Origin: SZUA-584 sp964607965
GTDB taxonomy: Bacteria; Bacillota; Clostridia; Christensenellales; SZUA-584
Reading direction: 5' to 3'
DNA: 37,483 bases
Assembly: GCA_964607965.1 (NCBI GenBank)
Contig: CAZSMH010000010.1
Coordinates: 1-37,483 of the forward strand
Shown here: in pieces, positions 31,060 to 37,483 of the stretch
Layout of the letters: each line of letters begins with the position of its first letter
How positions within the stretch are numbered: position 1 is the stretch's first letter
Notes under the pieces: model-generated
The model's database searches: none
What the model saw: only the letters and a program-made list of their open reading frames with translations
What the model was told of the DNA's origin: nothing
Translations under genes and position numbers: made by a program

Positions 31060-31841
31060 AAAACAAGGTTAAGTACATAATATTCAAGATACTCTTTGCT
31101 GTTTCTGTACTGATTGGTATTGCGGGAATAGGCTTCGGAATTATCGCGGTGCTTTGCTCAACGGCAATAACCATAGGTATGATTATTCCTATACTGTTGG
31201 GCATAATGCTGGTTATATGGGGGTTGTTAAGGCTGTTTCGCGCCGGACCGGCGATAAAACACAAGCAATTGAGAAGGGCAGTTATTATCTGTGTTTGCGG
31301 CGCATTATTAGCTGCCGTTGTATTTGAAACTCTGATACTATCAGCACTGTTTAACACAAAGCCGGATACGGACCCAGACTTTATTTTGGTTTTAGGCTGC
31401 GGCATTTTTTCCGACGGGAGGCTTACATACTCGCTAAAAAGCAGATTAGACAGCGCTTACGATATGCTTGTGTCTTACCCAAAGGCAAAGTGTATTGTGT
31501 CGGGAGGACAAGGCAAAAACGAGCCTTTCTCGGAAGCGCAGGCTATGTATGAATATCTTGTTTCGCGCGGTATTAAAAAAGATCGTATAATAATGGAGGC
31601 GCAGTCCCGCAACACCGCGGAAAATATGAAGTATTCAGCCGAAATTATAAACAAAAACGGAGGCGGCACCGCCGCTGTGGTGACCAATGATTACCATGTA
31701 TACCGTGCGCTGGTCACTGCCCAAAGATACGGTATAAACGCTTGCGGCATAGGCGCGCCTACCAACTGGCGTATACTGGTGGCATGTCATATACGCGAAT
31801 ATATAGGAATAATCAAAGAGGCTGTGCTGCGTAACGAATAG
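31056..31841 (+). CDS. YdcF/ElyC-like DUF218 membrane protein
   Basis: This 261-residue protein has three N-terminal membrane segments (about 8-30, 33-60 and 70-95) and an extracytoplasmic DUF218 domain (about 105-260). Domain hallmarks are DFILVLGCGIFSDG, YPKAKCIVSGGQG, SEAQAMYEYLVSRGI, the SRNTAENMKYS motif and VVTNDYHVYRAL. Relatives (SanA, ElyC, YdcF) act in envelope integrity or bind nucleotides; the reaction is not settled. In many Firmicutes rplM and rpsI follow truA; here this gene does. A weak AACG/CGTT hairpin with a T8 run overlaps its stop. Confidence 0.85.
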   Translation: MKNKVKYIIFKILFAVSVLIGIAGIGFGIIAVLCSTAITIGMIIPILLGIMLVIWGLLRLFRAGPAIKHKQLRRAVIICVCGALLAAVVFETLILSALFNTKPDTDPDFILVLGCGIFSDGRLTYSLKSRLDSAYDMLVSYPKAKCIVSGGQGKNEPFSEAQAMYEYLVSRGIKKDRIIMEAQSRNTAENMKYSAEIINKNGGGTAAVVTNDYHVYRALVTAQRYGINACGIGAPTNWRILVACHIREYIGIIKEAVLRNE

Positions 31842-31860
31842 CCGTTCTTTTTTTTCCGAA
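31842..31860 (+). terminator. Weak candidate terminator after the YdcF-like gene
   Basis: A T-rich run (CTTTTTTTT, about 31848-31856) follows a short AACG/CGTT stem that spans the stop codon. The stem is only four base pairs, so read-through into the next operon is possible. Confidence 0.3.
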
Positions 31861-31898
31861 CACTAATAAAAATAGCAGGTATTATTCGGTATTAAACC

Positions 31899-31928
31899 TT
31901 GCGCTTTTGTCGAATTGTATAGTAATAT
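31899..31928 (+). promoter_or_regulatory. Candidate promoter of the BMP transporter operon with a 0A-box-like site
   Basis: TTGCGC (31899-31904), an 18-nt spacer and TAATAT (31923-31928) form a modest sigma-A-like promoter. The spacer contains TTTTGTCGAA (31905-31914), which includes the TGTCGAA core of the Spo0A-binding box. Leader length would be about 35 nt. A 7-base match is expected by chance several times in a window of this size, so this is suggestive only. Confidence 0.35.
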
Positions 31929-31968
31929 GGCTTATACAAATGATTTTAAACCAATGAGGAGGATAAAA

Positions 31969-33057
31969 ATGAAGAGGATACTTACATTAGTCTTGGCGCT
32001 TATAATGATGTTCGCGCTGGTTTTGACAGGCTGTTCTAATGCGGATCAGGCTGGAGAAAAGAAAGTGAAAGCCGGTTTTATTTATATCGGTCCGGCAGCA
32101 GACGGAGGTTTTTCAACGTCTCACGATGTCGCGCGAAAGGCGCTGGAAACCGAACTTGGCATAGAGACAATTTATAAAGAGCTCGTTCCCGAAGGTGCAG
32201 AAATGGAAGACGTTATTGACAATATGGTTGACCAGGGCTGCAATGTAATATTTGGCTGCTCTTTTGGTTATATGGAACACATGAAGGTAAAAGCGGCAGA
32301 GTATCCTGATGTTATATTTTTGCACTGCAGTGGATATGAATCCAACGATACAAACTTTGCAAATTATTTCGGGCGTATTTACCAGGCGCGTTTCTTATCC
32401 GGTCTTGCAGCCGGTCTTGCCACAAAAAGCAACCAAATCGGGTATGTTGCGGCTATGGCAATTCCCGAGGTTGTACGCGGAATGAACGCCTTTGCGCTGG
32501 GCGTACAGACCGCCAATCCCAACGCAACCGTTGAAGTGATGTGGACAGGCGACTGGGTTGATGCTATTAAAGCAAAGGAAGCCGCCAATACGCTTATTTC
32601 TAAGGGGTGCGATGTAATAGCCCAGCATCAGGACGCTACAAGCCCGCAGCAGGCAGCCGAGGAAGCTAATATTTATTCAGTGGGCTATCACTGCGATATG
32701 ATAGGCGTTGCGCCAAATGCCAATATAGCCTCTGCCGTTTGGAACTGGACACCATACTATAAGAAAGTGATACAGTCAATAATTGACGGCAAGTACGAAA
32801 ACGAGAACTACTGGGGTGGTATGGACGAAGGCGTTATAGATGTGGTCTTAACTAAAAATGCTCCCGAGGGAGCAAAGGCGCTGGTAGATGAATATAAGAC
32901 AAAGCTTGCAGACGGCAGCTGGGACGTTTTCACAGGCCCGCTTACAGACAATCAGGGTAATATTGTTGTAGCGCAAGGCGAGGTTTTAAGTGACGAAGCT
33001 ATGCTTTCTATGATGTGGCTGTATGAAAATGTTATAGGCACAGTTCCGGCAGAATAA
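31969..33057 (+). CDS. BMP-family substrate-binding lipoprotein
   Basis: This is the extracellular receptor of an ABC importer, probably for nucleosides, as for other PnrA/BMP proteins. The 362-residue protein has a signal peptide with lipobox LTGC (Cys22), then the BMP fold: KAGFIYIGPAADGGFSTSHD, DVIDNMVDQGCNVIFGCSFGY and later GYHCDMIGVAPN, with a WNWTPYYKKV helix. The start at 31969 follows GAGGAGGAT; the longer frame from 31915 lacks a ribosome site and would hide the signal peptide. It heads an operon with an ATPase and two permeases. Confidence 0.93.
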   Translation: MKRILTLVLALIMMFALVLTGCSNADQAGEKKVKAGFIYIGPAADGGFSTSHDVARKALETELGIETIYKELVPEGAEMEDVIDNMVDQGCNVIFGCSFGYMEHMKVKAAEYPDVIFLHCSGYESNDTNFANYFGRIYQARFLSGLAAGLATKSNQIGYVAAMAIPEVVRGMNAFALGVQTANPNATVEVMWTGDWVDAIKAKEAANTLISKGCDVIAQHQDATSPQQAAEEANIYSVGYHCDMIGVAPNANIASAVWNWTPYYKKVIQSIIDGKYENENYWGGMDEGVIDVVLTKNAPEGAKALVDEYKTKLADGSWDVFTGPLTDNQGNIVVAQGEVLSDEAMLSMMWLYENVIGTVPAE

Positions 33058-33068
33058 ACAGGAAAAAC

Positions 33069-34586
33069 ATGAATACGGATACCGTTATTTGTTTAAACGG
33101 AATAACAAAAAGATTTGGGTCCGTAACAGCTAATGACTGCGTGGATTTCTCTCTGAAAAAGGGAGAAATCCATGCTGTTTTAGGCGAAAACGGCTCAGGA
33201 AAATCCACGCTTATGAACATTCTCTCGGGGCTTTACAGACCTGACCTTGGAGAGATATATATAAACGGGAAATTAACGGACATATCATCGCCTGCCGTTG
33301 CCATATCACATGGAATAGGCATGATACATCAGCATTTTAAACTGGCGGAAGCGTTTACCGCGCTTGACAATGTGCTGGTCTCAAACCCCAAGGGCACTTT
33401 TAAAAACAGCAAAAGAAAGCTGAAAGAAATATCCGCTTTATCAAAAAGCTACGGGTTTGACATAGATTTGCGCTGTTATATAAAGGACATGCCGGTAGGC
33501 CAGAAACAGGCGGTCGAGATTATTAAAATATTGTATAAGGGCGCAGATATACTTATTCTCGATGAACCAACTGCGGTGCTAACGCCTCAGGAAACCGAGA
33601 AACTCTTCGATATTATGCGTTCTATGCGCGATGCAGGCAAGTCCATAATATTTATTTCGCACAAACTCGGCGAGGTTATGGATGTTACCGACCGGGTAAC
33701 GGTGCTGCGGAAAGGCAAGTCCGTAGCGACATTAAATACCGGCGATATTGATGAGCTGCAGCTAGTGCGCCACATAGTGGGCAAAGAGGTAGACCTCTCT
33801 ATAAAAAGAACAAAAGTTCAGCGGGGTGAAAAACTGCTGGACGTTAATTTGTTAAGTACAAACGATATTGACGGCTCACCCGTGCTGCGAGGCGTATCGT
33901 TCGACGTTTACGAAGGGGAGATATTAGGTATAGCCGGCGTTGCAGGCAGCGGACAGAAACAGCTTTGCGAAACACTGGCGGGGCTTAATCCAAAATACGA
34001 GGGGAGCGTAAGACTTCTTGGAGAGGATCTGCTTGGTCTGCATCCGATAGATATAATAAAGCGCGGCGTATCGATGAGCTTTGTCCCCGAAGACCGCCTC
34101 GGAATGGGGCTTGTTGCAGGCATGAGCATTACCGAAAACATGATGCTAAAAGAGCATAACACTCAAAAAGGCATTTTTATAGACAGAAAACCATATGCGC
34201 AGATGGCGCGCGATGTTGTTAAACAGCTTTCAATCGACACTCCGGATATAGGTTTCCAAGTCAGCCGTCTTTCGGGAGGCAACATACAAAAGGTGCTGGT
34301 GGGACGGGAACTTCGTTCAGGTCCCAAACTTCTTATAATGGCGTATCCGGTTCGCGGCCTTGATATAGGCGCATCCATGCAGATTTATTCGCTTATAAAC
34401 TCGCGAAAAGAAGCCGGAACAGGCATTATATATGTAGGCGAAGACCTTGATGTATTGATGCAGCTTTGCGACCGGATACTTGTGATGTGTCACGGCAGCG
34501 TAACAGGAATAGCGGATGCGCGTAAAATTACCAAAACAGAGTTAGGGTTTATGATGACTGGACAGAAGATGGAGAACATACAATGA
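33069..34586 (+). CDS. ABC transporter ATPase with two nucleotide-binding domains (nucleoside-type)
   Basis: This 505-residue fused ATPase powers the BMP importer. The first domain (about 1-240) has Walker A GENGSGKST, signature-like PVGQKQ and Walker B ILILDEPTAVLTP. The second (about 260-505) has a degenerate Walker A (GVAGSGQKQ), the LSGGNIQK signature and a degenerate Walker B in LLIMAYPVRGLDIGA, where relatives usually have QPTRGLD. Such asymmetry is normal for this family (NupO/YufO type). It begins 11 nt after the lipoprotein gene and overlaps the first permease by 4 nt. Confidence 0.94.
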   Translation: MNTDTVICLNGITKRFGSVTANDCVDFSLKKGEIHAVLGENGSGKSTLMNILSGLYRPDLGEIYINGKLTDISSPAVAISHGIGMIHQHFKLAEAFTALDNVLVSNPKGTFKNSKRKLKEISALSKSYGFDIDLRCYIKDMPVGQKQAVEIIKILYKGADILILDEPTAVLTPQETEKLFDIMRSMRDAGKSIIFISHKLGEVMDVTDRVTVLRKGKSVATLNTGDIDELQLVRHIVGKEVDLSIKRTKVQRGEKLLDVNLLSTNDIDGSPVLRGVSFDVYEGEILGIAGVAGSGQKQLCETLAGLNPKYEGSVRLLGEDLLGLHPIDIIKRGVSMSFVPEDRLGMGLVAGMSITENMMLKEHNTQKGIFIDRKPYAQMARDVVKQLSIDTPDIGFQVSRLSGGNIQKVLVGRELRSGPKLLIMAYPVRGLDIGASMQIYSLINSRKEAGTGIIYVGEDLDVLMQLCDRILVMCHGSVTGIADARKITKTELGFMMTGQKMENIQ

Positions 34587-35641
34587 GAATTATCGCAAGA
34601 GACAGCATCAGCGGCCAAAAAGCGTTTTTGATAAGGCTTTTAGGCGTTGTGTGTGCGCTTTTAACAGGCATGGCTTTCCTTGCCGTAGCGGGGCATAATC
34701 CGCTGTCTGTAATGATATCCATGCTGGACGGTGCTTTCGGAAATGCAAGGCGGATAGCCAAAACAGTAGAGTTTGCGATACCGCTTGTTATAACATCGCT
34801 GGGAATATCGCTTGCATTTCGCATGAAGTTCTGGAACATAGGAGCAGAAGGACAGATCTGCATGGGGGCTTTTGCGGCTTCTTATTTTGCACTCTTTTGT
34901 GCTGATTGGCCTGCTTGGCTGCTTTTTGCAGCTATGGTTGCATCGTCGCTTGCTGCGGGTGCGCTTTGGGCGGCAATACCTGCGTTGTTCAAGGTAAAGT
35001 GGGGCACAAATGAAACGCTTGTCACGCTGATGCTCAATTATATTGCTCTTAAAACGATACAATACCTTCAGTACAACGCATGGAAGGACCCTGAGGCGTT
35101 TGGGTTTCCCAAAATTGCGATGTTTGATGAAAAAGCACTGCTTCCTCATATCTTGGGAGTAAACATAGGATGGATTATTGCAATCGTCCTGATTGCAGCT
35201 ACATATTTGTTTATAACGCATAGCAAGGGCGGGTACCGTATAATGGTTATAGGCGAATCAGTGGACACGGCGCGGTATGCGGGCATTAATGTACCAAAGA
35301 CAATAGTGGTTACTGTTTGTTTAGGAGGTGCTCTGGCGGGTCTTACAGGTATGATACAGGCAACGGGGGTGGAACGCACTCTTAACGAAACCCTTTCCGC
35401 AGGATATGGGTATACGGCAATTATTACCGCATGGCTCGCACGTTTAAATCCGGTTGCTATCGGTATAGTATGCGTTTTATTCGCAGCTCTGATACAGGGG
35501 GGCAATTTTATTCAAACAGCCTATAACATACCAAGCGCGGCAGCATCGGTGTTCCAGGGTCTTGTGCTGCTGTTTGTACTGGCATTTGAATTCTTTTTAA
35601 GATATAAAATTGCACGGTCTTCTTCAAAGAGGGAGGTATAA
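34583..35641 (+). CDS. ABC transporter permease, nucleoside-type (first)
   Basis: This is a 352-residue inner-membrane permease of the branched-chain/nucleoside (BPD_transp_2) family, with about eight to ten hydrophobic segments. Recognisable segments are SLGISLAFRMKFWNIGAEGQ, the conserved KWGTNETLVTLMLNYIA and the YTAIITAWLARLNPVAI region (NupP/YufP type). It overlaps the ATPase stop (ATGA) and precedes the second permease by 3 nt, so the channel is a heterodimer. Confidence 0.93.
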   Translation: MRIIARDSISGQKAFLIRLLGVVCALLTGMAFLAVAGHNPLSVMISMLDGAFGNARRIAKTVEFAIPLVITSLGISLAFRMKFWNIGAEGQICMGAFAASYFALFCADWPAWLLFAAMVASSLAAGALWAAIPALFKVKWGTNETLVTLMLNYIALKTIQYLQYNAWKDPEAFGFPKIAMFDEKALLPHILGVNIGWIIAIVLIAATYLFITHSKGGYRIMVIGESVDTARYAGINVPKTIVVTVCLGGALAGLTGMIQATGVERTLNETLSAGYGYTAIITAWLARLNPVAIGIVCVLFAALIQGGNFIQTAYNIPSAAASVFQGLVLLFVLAFEFFLRYKIARSSSKREV

Positions 35642-35644
35642 GCA

Positions 35645-36580
35645 ATGGACATAATAATTTCTTTTCTTGCTGCTACAATTTCTTCCGGCACTCCGCTGCT
35701 TTTAGCTACTCTTGGTGAAATACTTACAGAGAAGGCGGGAAACCTGAACCTTGGTGTTGAAGGCATGATGCTGCTGGGAGCGGCCTTCTCTTTTGCGGCG
35801 GGAATGGCTTTTGGCAGCCCGGTCCTGGCATTGCTGGCAGGTATGGCTGCCGGCGGTATCGGCGCTCTTATATATGCGTTTCTTACGGTAACAATGCGTG
35901 CCAATCAGGTTGTTACCGGTTTATCGCTGACTATTTTCGGAACAGGCCTCGCAAATTTTACATGCAATTCTGTAACGGGCTTAACGCTGTCAACCGAGGT
36001 TACAGGTATATTCCAGCGTTTTGCGATACCGCTGTTATCGAAAATACCGGTTATAGGCCAGACCTTTTTCAATCAAAGCGTTTTTGTATACTTTGGCTAT
36101 ATTGCGGCAATATCTATGTGGATTTACCTAAATAAAACCACTGCGGGGTTAAAAGTGCGCACGGTGGGAGAAAACCCCGGCGCTGCGGACGCCGCAGGCA
36201 TCAGAGTAAACGGCAATAAATATATACATATTTTCATAGGCGGTATATTGTCGGGAATCGCCGGTGCTTATCTTTCTTTGCATTACAGTACAACATGGCA
36301 GCCCGGTATAACAGGCGGTATGGGATGGATTGCGGTGGCACTTGTGATTTTTTCTGTATGGAATCCGGTTCGTGCGTTGTTTGGCGCTTATATTTTCGGA
36401 GCGTTAAGGATAATAGGCTTTCAGCTTCAGTCATTAAAAATAAATATACCTGTTGAGATTGTGGATATGCTGCCTTATGCGTTTACAATAATTGTACTTA
36501 TATTTGTATCGGTAAGAAAATCACGCAAGAATCCGCCTCCGGGAAGCCTTGGCACATCGTATTTTAGGGAGGAACGCTAA
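35645..36580 (+). CDS. ABC transporter permease, nucleoside-type (second)
   Basis: This is the 311-residue partner permease (NupQ/YufQ type). The N-terminal TPLLLATLGEILTEKAGNLN and GVEGMMLLGA segments and the later GENPGAADAAGI loop are characteristic of the family. It has about eight membrane segments and a short basic tail. It ends the operon; no clear terminator was found after it. Confidence 0.93.
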   Translation: MDIIISFLAATISSGTPLLLATLGEILTEKAGNLNLGVEGMMLLGAAFSFAAGMAFGSPVLALLAGMAAGGIGALIYAFLTVTMRANQVVTGLSLTIFGTGLANFTCNSVTGLTLSTEVTGIFQRFAIPLLSKIPVIGQTFFNQSVFVYFGYIAAISMWIYLNKTTAGLKVRTVGENPGAADAAGIRVNGNKYIHIFIGGILSGIAGAYLSLHYSTTWQPGITGGMGWIAVALVIFSVWNPVRALFGAYIFGALRIIGFQLQSLKINIPVEIVDMLPYAFTIIVLIFVSVRKSRKNPPPGSLGTSYFREER

Positions 36581-36670
36581 GGCTGATAAAATCAATAACG
36601 ATTAACGGTTAAAGAATAATTCTATAGGAACCTCTTTGTTTATTAATATCAAGAACGTTTTTCAATCAGC

Positions 36671-36684
36671 GCATTAATTAATGC
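36671..36684. promoter_or_regulatory. Perfect 14-bp palindrome upstream of the GntR-type gene
   Basis: GCATTAATTAATGC is its own reverse complement. It lies 26 nt before the -35 of the gntR promoter. Its last ten bases, TAATTAATGC, recur at 36781-36790 downstream of the promoter, next to an interrupted palindrome (TTAAT ... ATTAA, 36784-36804). Together they look like operator sites, possibly for autoregulation. No binding data are implied. Confidence 0.45.
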
Positions 36685-36710
36685 TATTATACTGTAATCA
36701 ATATAAGATA

Positions 36711-36738
36711 TTGACAAAACAACTAAAGGAATTATAAT
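36711..36738 (+). promoter_or_regulatory. Consensus sigma-A promoter of the GntR-type regulator
   Basis: Perfect TTGACA (36711-36716), a 16-nt spacer and perfect TATAAT (36733-36738). The start would be near 36745, with a leader of about 85 nt that contains the second TAATTAATGC site. Confidence 0.8.
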
Positions 36739-36828
36739 ATACAGTATGTTACATTAATATGTTCCAGAAGTTAATAAAAGTAATTAATGCATATATATGA
36801 TTAAGAGCAGATAAAAGAGGTTTAAAGA

Positions 36829-37483
36829 ATGTATTATAGGTCAACAGATTCGGTTATTGCAAGCAAGCCGCTTAATCTTAATGAATGGGCTTATATGGCA
36901 ATTAAAACACGTATTCTCGAGTATGAAATAAAACCGGGCATGCAGCTTAACATCGAAGAACTTTCAAAAGAACTAAGCATAAGCAGAACACCAATAAGAG
37001 AAGCGCTGCTGCGTTTACGGCAGGATGGGCTTATAACATCTTTATCCCGCGTAGGGTTTTTTGTGTGCGGCGTTACAAAGCAGGATTTTGAAGACACCTT
37101 CGGTTTACGGCAGATTATAGAATCGTATGCAGCGGAAAAGCTTGCGGATAAAATTGCTGAGGAAGAATTAAATGAATTAGTATACCTTAATCAGCAATGC
37201 AGAGTATCGGCAGAGCAGGGCGATAACAAAGAATACAACAAATACGATATTATGTTGCACGGAATAATAGTTAATAGTATGAAAAATAAAAAGGTTAAGG
37301 AAATATTTAACGGACTAGGTGATTTGGTCTACCGAATAAGAATATATGCCCTGCAGTCTCCGGAAAACATTCATCAATCTTTGGTGGAACATGAAAAGAT
37401 AATACAGGCTTTAAAAAATAAAGATCCGGAGAACGCTCGCGTTGCAATGTCAACACATATTTCTAAAATAAGAGACAGGTTAC
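36829..37483 (+). CDS. FadR-type GntR transcriptional regulator (partial, runs off the window)
   Basis: The frame is open for 218 codons to the end of the window. Residues about 15-80 are the GntR winged helix-turn-helix, with the diagnostic segment LSISRTPIREALLRLRQDGLI. Residues about 85-218 are an all-helical FCD effector domain; likely metal ligands are the Asp and His in YDIMLHGII, the His in HQSLVEHEKII and the His near the end in MSTHI. FadR-type regulators of this class sense small acids or other metabolites. It may regulate itself through the flanking palindromes and possibly the neighbouring importer. The ribosome site (AAAGAGG or AAAGA) is weak. The last few residues are missing. 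Confidence 0.93.
   Translation, partial: MYYRSTDSVIASKPLNLNEWAYMAIKTRILEYEIKPGMQLNIEELSKELSISRTPIREALLRLRQDGLITSLSRVGFFVCGVTKQDFEDTFGLRQIIESYAAEKLADKIAEEELNELVYLNQQCRVSAEQGDNKEYNKYDIMLHGIIVNSMKNKKVKEIFNGLGDLVYRIRIYALQSPENIHQSLVEHEKIIQALKNKDPENARVAMSTHISKIRDRL

Noticed and set aside
31842..31968. Possible purine riboswitch before the nucleoside transporter
   Set aside because: The gap is 127 nt, but I find no paired stems or conserved loop sequences of the purine riboswitch.
34661..35221. 186-codon open frame on the minus strand inside the first permease
   Set aside because: It is antisense to a conserved permease, with shadow-type composition and no ribosome site.

Overview
The window reads as chromosomal DNA of a Gram-positive, endospore-forming anaerobe of the class Clostridia. 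I infer this from a full-length Spo0A, a SPOCS/LysM spore-morphogenesis protein, the zinc-type short S14, a zinc-type adenylate kinase, a KOW-domain gene between map and infA (a clostridial arrangement), and a group II ECF module placed directly after rplQ. Shine-Dalgarno sites are strong, and GTG and TTG starts are fairly common. I see no phage, transposon, CRISPR array, tRNA or rRNA. Most of the window is core housekeeping sequence.

Layout. Positions 1-1106 hold a terminator for a gene left of the window and an unrecognised 349-residue gene on the minus strand. Positions 1324-3224 hold a Myb/SANT-like DNA-binding protein and spo0A, each apparently its own transcription unit. Positions 3446-8586 are an operon with its own promoter: MazG-like protein, DUF2232/YybS membrane protein, the c-di-AMP phosphodiesterase GdpP, ribosomal protein L9 and the replicative helicase DnaB. 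Positions 8626-11610 hold two minus-strand genes with separate signals: a family 3 glycosidase lipoprotein (NagZ-like) and a SipL-like SPOCS/LysM protein. Positions 11669-27788 are the fused S10-spc-alpha cluster, from rpsJ to rplQ, including secY, adk, map, infA, rpmJ and rpoA. It is preceded by a long structured leader with two candidate promoters and closed by a strong terminator. Positions 27793-31841 hold the ECF transporter energising module (ecfA1, ecfA2, ecfT), truA and a YdcF-like membrane protein. Positions 31899-36580 hold a BMP-family lipoprotein plus ATPase and two permeases, a probable nucleoside/purine importer. The window ends inside a FadR-type GntR regulator that has a consensus promoter and palindromic flanking sites.

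How the parts work together. The central 16 kb makes ribosomes, the alpha subunit of RNA polymerase and the Sec channel in one co-oriented unit. GdpP, L9 and DnaB tie second-messenger turnover to translation and replication. Spo0A and the SPOCS/LysM protein belong to the sporulation programme. The ECF module and the BMP system take up vitamins and nucleosides. The truncated GntR gene may respond to a metabolite, possibly a substrate of the neighbouring transporter, but the sequence does not prove this.

I found no convincing undescribed multi-gene system. The best leads are regulatory: a Shine-Dalgarno-sequestering hairpin before the orphan gene, the double-promoter S10 leader with an early terminator-like hairpin, a promoter whose -35 lies in a terminator loop before ecfA1, a sigma-E-like promoter before the SPOCS gene, and unusual extensions in L16 and L17.
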